Part shown: positions 15,148-21,200 of the stretch, in pieces
Position numbering within the stretch: the stretch's first letter is position 1
How the letters are laid out: each line of letters starts with the position of its first letter
Source: a virus
Virus record (IMG/VR): IMGVR_UViG_3300044701_000001
Coordinates: 1 to 25,559 of that record
Direction: 5' to 3' (one strand)
DNA: 25,559 nt
Translations under genes and position numbers: made by a program
Notes under the pieces: model-generated
The model's database searches: none
The model's input: only the letters and a program-made list of their open reading frames with translations
Told to the model about the DNA's origin: nothing

Positions 15148-15177
15148 GGATTCCAAGATGGGTCATCCACGGAATCC
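15148..15177 (-). promoter_or_regulatory. compound hairpin in the leader of the 280-aa gene
   Basis: GGATTCC (15148-15154) pairs with GGAATCC (15171-15177). Inside, GATG (15157-15160) pairs with CATC (15164-15167) around a 3-nt loop. The result is a two-tier stem with a small internal loop. No U-run follows in the - direction, so it is not an ordinary terminator. It sits about 7 nt upstream of the RBS of the 280-aa gene. It could stabilise or process the mRNA. Confidence 0.5.
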
Positions 15178-15183
15178 ATTATA
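15178..15183 (-). promoter_or_regulatory. possible -10 box (TATAAT) in the late block
   Basis: A perfect TATAAT on the - strand lies in the only gap between 15130 and 15189, directly followed by the hairpin. No good -35 hexamer is found 16-18 bp upstream, so promoter activity is uncertain unless a phage or activator-dependent factor is used. Confidence 0.3.
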
Positions 15184-15189
15184 CATAAA

Positions 15190-15981
15190 TTATCCAATTA
15201 CAACATAGGCATATGTCTTATTTGCCGTACTATTAGCAAAGTGTGAAACCACAGCCTCACCGCTAGTTTGGGACGAAACATAGACATTTGAATATGCGTA
15301 AGGTGCGATAAACTGAGCCGTAATGATTGCAGCAGGAATAGATGGTCTTGGTACGCCAGTATCAGCAGCAAAATGCTCTAATGTCACACCAACATTAGAA
15401 ACAGCACCTGCTAACTCTACATAATCATTTGCTGCTAAATCAAGAAAGAAATTCATTGAGCCAATCAAATGGCTAGGGTCACCTGTGCTTTTTCTAGCTG
15501 GCATACCAAATCGACTAGCAGACCTAACTACATCTGTTCCATTTACCCTAAACCAAATATCGGCATATTGACCATCATTTGTGCTGTTTTGCAACTGTAA
15601 GGAAAACTGAAAGTTATAAACACCTGCATTTCTTACATTTATTCTTGTAGTGTTTGACAGGTAAACACCATTGCTTTCCTCAGTTGTGTCAAAAACAACA
15701 ACAGCAGTAGTACCAGCACTAGGTGCTGTTTGGTCTGTATTGTTGCTAAAACACCCATAAGGCGCAGCATCAGCCTCTGCTGCATTAGAAAATGGAACTA
15801 AAATAATCTTTGAATCGACACTAATACGCCTATCGTAAATAGTCGTAGATGTTGCATTTCCTGTAGCCAGAGTAATCGTTCCTGTGTTATTGGTCTTGCC
15901 ATTCATAATGCCATTGACAATTTCAGCAACCGACCTTTGGTCAGAGCCAAATACAGGAAGTGTCCTAAACTGACTTGTCAT
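15190..15981 (-). CDS. virion structural protein, jelly-roll-like C-terminal domain
   Basis: The 263-aa product has an N-terminal segment (LPVFGSDQRSVAEIVNGIMNG…TLATGNATSTTIYDRRI) that I recall from small head/tail decoration proteins. A beta-rich domain follows (about 105-200; GVYLSNTTRINVRNAGVYNF, SLQLQN, ADIWFRVNGTDV, SRFGMP, HLIGSMNFFLDLAANDYVEL), whose alternating strands resemble C1q/TNF-like jelly rolls. No signal peptide is present. Its ATG overlaps the gp10-like stop as ATGA. A role as surface or tail accessory protein is an inference from fold impression and location. Confidence 0.55.
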   Translation of the reverse strand: MTSQFRTLPVFGSDQRSVAEIVNGIMNGKTNNTGTITLATGNATSTTIYDRRISVDSKIILVPFSNAAEADAAPYGCFSNNTDQTAPSAGTTAVVVFDTTEESNGVYLSNTTRINVRNAGVYNFQFSLQLQNSTNDGQYADIWFRVNGTDVVRSASRFGMPARKSTGDPSHLIGSMNFFLDLAANDYVELAGAVSNVGVTLEHFAADTGVPRPSIPAAIITAQFIAPYAYSNVYVSSQTSGEAVVSHFANSTANKTYAYVVIG

Positions 15982-17417
15982 CGAACACCCTGACCAGCTA
16001 CATCAACATCAACAGCAACAGCGTTTTTCCAATCTGCGCCAGTAGGGTTAACTTGGATACGATGGTAACGCCCTGCGCTACGCAAAGAAACCCTGTTCTC
16101 TGAGTCAGCAGCTACTGGAGTCCCAAAAGTAACGTCTTGGCTTAACAATGTGCGAGAAGCTACAGCTATGGTTGCAGAGCCATTATCTACCTGTGGTCTA
16201 GCCAAAGTCACTACAGACTGTCCACCAAGGTCAATGTCGCCAGTAGCAATCTGCCCTGTAAGACTTGCACCTGTGTATGTATAAACCTTCGCACCTAGCG
16301 TACCACCAAGGAAATACTTACCACCAACATACAAACGTGAGTCTAAACTTGTCGTCAATGCGTCAATAGATGCGTTAATGCTATCTAACTGCTCTAAAGT
16401 TACAGCAGTCGTAGATGCCTCAGACAAGTAATCAGTACCTGCATCTGCATAAGTCCATCTCTTTGTAGCAAAGTTGTAAATGATTAGTTTACGATTTCCG
16501 TCTGTAGCTACATAGTTCCAAATAACCAGTTTGCGAATAGGGTCAACAGCAGCAGACATAGAACCATAGTCAGATTCTGATGCGTCATCAATAAAGAATC
16601 GGTCAACCTTTTCACTACCAATTGGCTGAACAGTCTGACCATCACACAGATAAAAACCATCATCCGATAGGAAGAATGTAATCCCTTGGTACTGAGCAAT
16701 AGAGCCAGCAACCATACATCCCTTGTTACGAGAGATATTGTCAAACTGGAATATGAACGGAGTACCTACATAGGTCATTCGGCTAATGGCTCTTTCTAAG
16801 AACACCAAGCCAAACTCACCACCTCGGATTCCTACAATCTGTCCACCATCAGGAATATCTTGATAGTCAGACTGAGTGTTTACATTCTCTACCCAATCTG
16901 TTTCATCGTTAATTGCAGACCAACGAACACGATATTGTTGCTGTGCAGCAGATTCATAAGTATTAGCGCAAACCACAAAGTCACGCACGACAGTAATGAA
17001 CTTAGCTATCGGTGCAGAAGCACTTAAATTAGCAAATGCTGTAGAAGTTCCTAGAGTCCATGCTTGCAATACATCAGCATTGTTAGTTGTGATAACAGTC
17101 TTACCAAACTGAGTAAAACGAACCTTGTCGTTAATACCAGTAGTCATCCCTGTCTTAACTTGAGTCAATGCGCCTACGCCGTCTACTGTGTAAATCTTAG
17201 ATGCACCAGAAGTAAACAACTGAGTCGTAGAGTCTGGATTCTTGGCAGCGTACAGAGACACTAGGTCTTCGGCAGCAGTACCAGAAAACGCTACAGCACT
17301 AGGGAAAGGCCCATATCCCACAGCCTGAGAAACCACGTTCTTAGCGTCAGTCAATGCGCCAGTAATACCTGACTGGTCAGGCATCCACTCACCTAATTGG
17401 ATTCTTTGTGTAGCCAT
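15978..17417 (-). CDS. packaged-DNA stabilisation protein, P22 gp10-like (tail hub)
   Basis: The 479-aa product starts LGEWMPDQSGITGALTDAKNVVSQAVGYGPFPSAV, typical of a widespread short-tail phage family related to P22 gp10. Repeating beta blades follow (…FGKTVITTNNADVLQAWTLG…, RDFVVCANTYES, YRVRWSAINDETDW, GGEFGLVFLERAISRMTYVG, CDGQTVQPIGSEKVDRFF, NRKLIIYNFATKRWTYAD). These suggest a propeller-like tail-hub domain. In P22 the protein plugs the portal after packaging and binds the tail needle and fibres. The gene begins one base after the adaptor's stop, as expected for portal-adaptor-stopper order. Confidence 0.8.
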   Translation of the reverse strand: MATQRIQLGEWMPDQSGITGALTDAKNVVSQAVGYGPFPSAVAFSGTAAEDLVSLYAAKNPDSTTQLFTSGASKIYTVDGVGALTQVKTGMTTGINDKVRFTQFGKTVITTNNADVLQAWTLGTSTAFANLSASAPIAKFITVVRDFVVCANTYESAAQQQYRVRWSAINDETDWVENVNTQSDYQDIPDGGQIVGIRGGEFGLVFLERAISRMTYVGTPFIFQFDNISRNKGCMVAGSIAQYQGITFFLSDDGFYLCDGQTVQPIGSEKVDRFFIDDASESDYGSMSAAVDPIRKLVIWNYVATDGNRKLIIYNFATKRWTYADAGTDYLSEASTTAVTLEQLDSINASIDALTTSLDSRLYVGGKYFLGGTLGAKVYTYTGASLTGQIATGDIDLGGQSVVTLARPQVDNGSATIAVASRTLLSQDVTFGTPVAADSENRVSLRSAGRYHRIQVNPTGADWKNAVAVDVDVAGQGVR

Positions 17418-17418
17418 A

Positions 17419-18039
17419 TCAGATGTATGTAGTTTGCATTGCCAAAGGAACGCCAGAGAATTGACCCTTCTCGTCAGAGCGAGTCAATGAACCCATAGCT
17501 CTGTCAAACATAGTTCCCCATGTATTGATTCGAGCATCGTTCATCAAGTAAGGCTCGGCTTCAATCAAAGCACCATACAAGAGCAAGTCAGGACAAACAG
17601 TCAAGAATGTATTACTTGTATTCGATGTACTCAAGAAAGGAGGCGCAGCAGAATAAACCAAACTCAATGTGTAAGCAAAATCAGGAATAGGTGCTAACTT
17701 AAATGTGCTTGCCAAAACTGTGTAATCCAATGGCTTACCTGCGTCCATGCTTCGTGAGTTACGAGAGAACAAAGATGGGGATTCGTAGTTCAATGGAAAT
17801 ACAGGATTACCTGCAACCACAAAATCTTTTACTTCCAAGAAGTCAGATGGGATATTAACTGTAGCTGTTCCAGATGTGCAGGTCAAAGATGTAGAAGTCA
17901 ACATCTGACGAATACGCAAGTCTCTGCGTAAGCGTACTTCTGCCAAACGGATAAAGTCTGGAATCTGAGTCGTTAGGTCTGAACGAGCCAAGTATTCTGC
18001 AATAGTTGTCTGTAGTTCAGCATAGGTAGTAAAACTCAT
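17419..18039 (-). CDS. head-tail adaptor protein (SU10/P22 gp4-type)
   Basis: The 206-aa product begins MSFTTYAELQTTIAEYLARS and DFIRLAEVRLRRDLRIRQM. This is an N-terminal helical pattern typical of SU10-type adaptor proteins, followed by a beta part (SDFLEVKDFVV…) and a C-terminal helical segment (YGALIEAEPYLMNDARINTW). Adaptors dock under the portal dodecamer and connect it to the gp10-like hub encoded next. The start has AGGAG five to six bases upstream and overlaps the 101-aa gene as ATGA. Confidence 0.8.
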   Translation of the reverse strand: MSFTTYAELQTTIAEYLARSDLTTQIPDFIRLAEVRLRRDLRIRQMLTSTSLTCTSGTATVNIPSDFLEVKDFVVAGNPVFPLNYESPSLFSRNSRSMDAGKPLDYTVLASTFKLAPIPDFAYTLSLVYSAAPPFLSTSNTSNTFLTVCPDLLLYGALIEAEPYLMNDARINTWGTMFDRAMGSLTRSDEKGQFSGVPLAMQTTYI

Positions 18040-18341
18040 ACAACTCCTGTTCTAGTGCGCCAAGCACGATTCATTGGGTCATTTAACCAAACAGCAAAAC
18101 GCTTCTCATCTACCACAGCATAACCACGCATGATGCCCTCTTTGTTTAGGTCATCAATAACTGTCAAAGGAATAGATGCAACCTTGTTGCCAAACAATTG
18201 GTCAGACCATCTTGCTCTCTCGTCATACGAGTTATATTCTTTTTTATTCTGCTCAACAATGTCAGACACATCCTGACGAGTCTGAATAACGATGCCACCT
18301 TCGCCATCGGCATGAACAGCAGTTTGTCTAATGTTTTCCAT
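18036..18341 (-). CDS. small hypothetical head-region protein (101 aa)
   Basis: The product MENIRQTAVHADGEGGIVIQ…DVSDIVEQNKKEYNS…GNKVASIPLTVIDDLNKEGI…WLNDPMNRAWRTRTGVV is soluble, with a distinctive C-terminal WLNDPxNRAWRTRxG motif. I recall similar short proteins beside capsid genes in short-tailed phages, without a known function. It is linked to the adaptor gene by an ATGA overlap. It has no visible RBS, and a candidate extended -10 (TGATAGAAT) ends seven bases before its ATG. It may be leaderless or read by leakage through the upstream terminator. Confidence 0.7.
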   Translation of the reverse strand: MENIRQTAVHADGEGGIVIQTRQDVSDIVEQNKKEYNSYDERARWSDQLFGNKVASIPLTVIDDLNKEGIMRGYAVVDEKRFAVWLNDPMNRAWRTRTGVV

Positions 18342-18347
18342 AATGCA

Positions 18348-18356
18348 ATTCTATCA
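18348..18356 (-). promoter_or_regulatory. weak extended -10-like element upstream of the 101-aa gene
   Basis: On the - strand TGATAGAAT gives a TGn-TAGAAT extended -10 with five of six matches. It lies between the HNH terminator and the next gene. No -35 match is present. A start from it would fall at or near the ATG at 18341. Confidence 0.3.
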
Positions 18357-18365
18357 GTTTTGGTT

Positions 18366-18390
18366 AAAAAACACACATTATTTAATGTGC
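18366..18390 (-). terminator. candidate intrinsic terminator of the HNH gene
   Basis: CACATT/AATGTG arms around a 4-nt loop, with a possible G·U extension, are followed on the - strand by TGT and then six T. The stem is only 6-7 bp and A+T-rich, so termination may be partial. It overlaps the TAA stop codon of the HNH gene. Confidence 0.5.
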
Positions 18391-18947
18391 AACCAAGTTC
18401 TTCCAATCCTTACACCTCTTACGCAACTAGGCGAAACTTCTAGCAGTTTTGCTAATTGTGCGTGAGGCAAATCACTTGCTCTTATAAATCTTACTTTTTC
18501 TTCATTAAGGACTGATTTGCCATTTTTATCACCAGAGGAAGTAACAACACGCTTTCTTCCTTTTGCAATCATATCTTGCGTATTTTCTTTAGGTGTTCCA
18601 ATTATTAAATGCTCTGGATTACAGCACTCAGGATTGTCACACTTGTGCATAACAAACATACCTTCTGGAATCTTTTGCTTGTTATGAATTTCCCAAGAAA
18701 GCCTATGGGCTAACGTATATCCATCCGTTTTTTTACCAGTTGATATACGCCCATAACCCAAAGCCTTGTTGCCAATCCAACTCCAGCAAGATTCATTCTT
18801 CACTACAAACTTCCAGAATCTTTCTTCAATTGGTGCTTGGTTTTTTGTTCCTCCAAATGGAGTTCCATATCGTCTTAATCTCAAATAGTGCTTATTGCAC
18901 ATTCCAGATTTTGTTGCTTCTTTATCACAATTTTCAACGCTACACAT
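18378..18947 (-). CDS. HNH homing endonuclease with N-terminal zinc finger and C-terminal HTH
   Basis: From the ATG at 18947 this 189-aa protein has three parts. The first is an N-terminal zinc-knuckle-like motif (C-x4-C-x9-C-x2-H at 2-20). The second is an HNH nuclease core with His81 (AHRLSW), Cys103/Cys108/Cys109 and His101/His113 (MHKCDNPECCNPEHL), and Asn122 (GTPKENTQDM). The third is a C-terminal segment (about 145-188; SVLNEEKVRFIRAS…LAKLLEVSPSCVRGVRIGRTW) that reads as a helix-turn-helix used by homing endonucleases to bind target DNA. It lies just after the capsid gene and is A+T-rich. The frame extends eight codons upstream into the terminator hairpin; ATG 18947 is preferred. Its only Shine-Dalgarno-like sequence (GGGGG) lies inside that hairpin. 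Confidence 0.92.
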   Translation of the reverse strand: MCSVENCDKEATKSGMCNKHYLRLRRYGTPFGGTKNQAPIEERFWKFVVKNESCWSWIGNKALGYGRISTGKKTDGYTLAHRLSWEIHNKQKIPEGMFVMHKCDNPECCNPEHLIIGTPKENTQDMIAKGRKRVVTSSGDKNGKSVLNEEKVRFIRASDLPHAQLAKLLEVSPSCVRGVRIGRTWLHIK

Positions 18948-18980
18948 AAAAATGCCCCCATGAATTAACATGAGGGCATT
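18948..18980 (-). terminator. strong intrinsic terminator after the major capsid gene
   Basis: In - strand RNA, AATGCCCTCATG pairs with CATGGGGGCATT over 12 bp (one G·U pair) around a 6-nt loop. The pattern ends in five U, two of them in the stem. The same stem in + strand RNA has an A/C mismatch and no U-run, so it is built for the - strand. It begins 20 nt after the capsid stop codon. The 3' arm holds the GGGGG upstream of the HNH start codon. Confidence 0.85.
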
Positions 18981-19000
18981 GTATCACATCAATGTGAGTA

Positions 19001-19951
19001 TTATGGCGTTAAATCCGCGATAATGCCATGAGCAGCTTGGTTTTTAACTTCCAAGGTGTACTCAGCCAACAACTGTGTAGACTCATTGTCGCCAGTTACA
19101 GCCAACTCGTTGGTCTGGAAAGGACGCAGATAAGCGATAGCAGCCATGTCAGGGTCAAGCACAAATGCTGTCTCGTCACATGAGTTGGTAGATGTCATAA
19201 AGCGGTTAGGAACAACGGAAATTGTACCGAAATCGCTCATGTAAACATCGGCAGCCGCCACGATTGTGGTAGGGCTGTTAGATGGGGCCATGAAACGCTG
19301 AGCAGCAATACCAGCAAAAGCAGAAACTACTTGCTTGTGTGCAGGGTTGACCATCAACACTTTAGGATTGCCACCAGAGGCGTAAACTTGACGAACAACA
19401 GATTGCAACAAGGCTTCTGTGAAAGTGCGGTTTGTGCCGTTAACACGAGCAGTTGTTCCCAAAGAACCAGCAACACCATCAGTACCGCCAGAGTAGTTTG
19501 TGTTCAACCATGCTTGCAGACCACCCAATTTACGAGCAGTAGAAGAATCACCATTGGCAGCAATCTGGTTGCTCAACAGGGAAGTTTCCATGTCCCGCTT
19601 AATTTCGCTGGATGCTTTAGCCAGTTGATAGGCTTTTTCTGATTTGCGGCCAGCTTTGTCCACGCTCTGCAAAGTGCCAGAAATCTTGATAGTCTTCTGT
19701 GCAATCTGAGTGCGGTTGCCAACACGAGTTGTTGGAGACATAGTAGCGTCAGATGCTGTTGCACCCTCGACTGCAAAGTTTGACAGAGTTGCTGCTGCCA
19801 AAGAATCAGTCTGCCACTCGTGCAAAACAGCAGTAGCCTTTGTCTTGCCAATGGAAGACATAAAAGGTGTGTCTGTGGGGCTGATGTTATAGATAACGTC
19901 AGAGAGGTCTTCACGCATACCGATTGCGGTATATGTTTGATAGGTAGCCAT
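19001..19951 (-). CDS. major capsid protein (SU10/DUF5309-type, HK97 fold)
   Basis: The 316-aa product starts MATYQTYTAIGMREDLSDVI, YNISPTDTPFMSSIGKT and HEWQTDSLA, a hallmark N-terminal sequence of the DUF5309/SU10 major head protein family. Further family-like segments are GNRTQIAQKTIKISGT, KRDMETSLLSNQIA, PKVLMVNPAHKQVVSAFAG and QLLAEYTLEVKNQAAHGIIADL near the C-terminus. It forms the HK97-fold shell. GGAG lies about nine bases before the ATG. It follows the scaffold gene by 18 nt and ends at a strong terminator, as expected for a very highly expressed gene. Confidence 0.93.
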   Translation of the reverse strand: MATYQTYTAIGMREDLSDVIYNISPTDTPFMSSIGKTKATAVLHEWQTDSLAAATLSNFAVEGATASDATMSPTTRVGNRTQIAQKTIKISGTLQSVDKAGRKSEKAYQLAKASSEIKRDMETSLLSNQIAANGDSSTARKLGGLQAWLNTNYSGGTDGVAGSLGTTARVNGTNRTFTEALLQSVVRQVYASGGNPKVLMVNPAHKQVVSAFAGIAAQRFMAPSNSPTTIVAAADVYMSDFGTISVVPNRFMTSTNSCDETAFVLDPDMAAIAYLRPFQTNELAVTGDNESTQLLAEYTLEVKNQAAHGIIADLTP

Positions 19952-19969
19952 AATTTAATACTCCAAAAT

Positions 19970-20899
19970 TTAAAAAAATCGTTCAAATGCTTTAGCTGCG
20001 TCTGCGACTTTTCCTGTCTCACGCAACCTTTGCATAACCTGTTTATCCTGTGAATTCCTTGTAACTGGCGCAGAAGAACCAGAGCGCATCATCTTAGGAG
20101 CAGACTGGAGTTTTTTATTCAACTCTGGTTTGCTCTTTTGAAGTTGCTCATACTTCATTGCTTTATACAATGTATGCACAGCACGACTGTCATATACGGA
20201 ACTGAGTTCTTGGTCAGACCACCCTACAGACTTCGCATAGTCACGGATTTGTTTCCGAACCGCATCACCCTGTGGCGTAGCTAACTCAGGAATAAGACTA
20301 ACTAGCTTCTCAGATTCTTGACGGAGATGGTTTTGCAATTGGGTTTGTTGCTCGGCTTGTTGCTGTTGGGCAATGCGTTGCTGTTCATTCCTGACTACTG
20401 CTAACTGTTTCTCACGCTGACTCTGTTCAGCTACCGCTACCGCATAACCGATAGGGTCTGTTTCCTTTAGAACATCTAAGTCCACACCCCGATTTTGCTG
20501 CGTAAGGAAGCTATCCAACGCTTGCAACTTCTGGGCATATGCCTGTCGCTCTTGTTTAACCTGCTCTAAATGACCACGCTCAGCTTCAATTGCCTTACGT
20601 TGTTCAGCTAGAGCCTGAGACTTTTTAGTGTAGTCCGTACCTTGTTGATAACCCTTGATAAGTTCGTCTAGTTCTACTTCGACTTCCTCACCAGATGCTT
20701 TGACTTTATATCTCTGCTTGGGCTGTTCCTCGGATTCCTCCTCAGAATACTCAACTTCATCAGTCTCTTGAATTTCCTCTGGTTGACCTTCGGCTTGGCC
20801 TTGTTCGGCTTCCTCAGAATCACCCATCATGCCTTCAAATGCTGAAGCAGCTTGGTTTACATCTAGGCTTTCACTCCCATTAGGGTTGGTGTTTTCCAT
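19970..20899 (-). CDS. capsid scaffolding protein
   Basis: The 309-aa product has an acidic Glu-rich N-terminus (about 28-60). A conserved-looking RYKVKASGEEVEVELDELIK motif (about 63-82) runs into GYQQGTDYTKKSQALAEQR, then a long Gln/Glu/Lys/Arg coiled coil (about 95-205) and a basic C-terminal region. This is the usual design of phage scaffolds, whose basic C-terminus binds the capsid. Its position directly before the capsid gene supports the call. The RBS (GAGATGACAA) is weak. The leader holds two hairpins, which may be regulatory. No protease motif is seen. Confidence 0.8.
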   Translation of the reverse strand: MENTNPNGSESLDVNQAASAFEGMMGDSEEAEQGQAEGQPEEIQETDEVEYSEEESEEQPKQRYKVKASGEEVEVELDELIKGYQQGTDYTKKSQALAEQRKAIEAERGHLEQVKQERQAYAQKLQALDSFLTQQNRGVDLDVLKETDPIGYAVAVAEQSQREKQLAVVRNEQQRIAQQQQAEQQTQLQNHLRQESEKLVSLIPELATPQGDAVRKQIRDYAKSVGWSDQELSSVYDSRAVHTLYKAMKYEQLQKSKPELNKKLQSAPKMMRSGSSAPVTRNSQDKQVMQRLRETGKVADAAKAFERFF

Positions 20900-20917
20900 T
20901 TGTCATCTCAATAATCG

Positions 20918-20932
20918 CCAGAAACCTTCTGG
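20918..20932 (-). repeat. leader hairpin 2 (CCAGAA stem) upstream of scaffold
   Basis: CCAGAA and TTCTGG form a 6-bp stem around a 3-nt loop, 19 nt before the scaffold ATG on the - strand. No U-run follows. It is the second of two adjacent stems in the 61-nt gap between the 79-aa and scaffold genes. Confidence 0.5.
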
Positions 20933-20940
20933 ACGGAGGT

Positions 20941-20956
20941 GTAGCCTATAGGCTAC
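20941..20956 (-). repeat. perfect 16-bp palindrome (GTAGCCTATAGGCTAC) upstream of scaffold
   Basis: GTAGCC-TATA-GGCTAC is a perfect inverted repeat that could form a 6-bp stem with a 4-nt loop in RNA or act as a two-fold protein-binding site in DNA. It lies 4 nt downstream of the stop codon of the 79-aa gene and 8 nt ahead of the second hairpin. Confidence 0.55.
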
Positions 20957-20960
20957 AGAA

Positions 20961-21200
20961 TTACAATATTTTCCACTTCTTCTCTCTAATCACAGTTTCC
21001 GAGGCTAAGCCTTCTAGGTGTCCTGTAATTAGTTCAATAGTCTTAATGTGCCTGTAAGCGTCTTCACGCCTATCACATTCTTCTGCACTTGTGTTAATTA
21101 TTACACTAATCTGCTCGTTTTTCAAATTATTTAATACTTCTTTGAAAAAGTCATCATTTAACAGGTTTTTAGCCCATTGTGCTAACAGGTGCTTGTCCAT
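20961..21200 (-). CDS. hypothetical 79-aa phage protein between internal protein and scaffold
   Basis: The product is a small, mostly helical soluble protein (MDKHLLAQWAKNLLNDDFFK, then EVLNNLKNEQISVIINTSAE, then a Glu/Arg-rich helix with CDRREDAYRHIKTIELITGHLEGL and a basic EKKWKIL end). It shows no catalytic motif. Small proteins ending in (R/K)(K)WKIL and carrying AYR-HI…HL occur in the head-gene region of other short-tailed phages as I recall, but no function is known. Its start overlaps the 621-aa gene by 32 nt. Confidence 0.6.
   Translation of the reverse strand: MDKHLLAQWAKNLLNDDFFKEVLNNLKNEQISVIINTSAEECDRREDAYRHIKTIELITGHLEGLASETVIREKKWKIL

Noticed and set aside
18985-18998. Inverted repeat TCACATCAATGTGA, similar in letters to a CRP site
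   Set aside because: The half-sites are in reverse order and spacing relative to the CRP consensus, and it lies between a stop codon and a terminator. No regulatory role can be argued.
18378-19951. Group I intron holding the HNH gene inside the capsid gene
   Set aside because: The capsid frame is complete and ends before the HNH gene; the HNH gene is free-standing.
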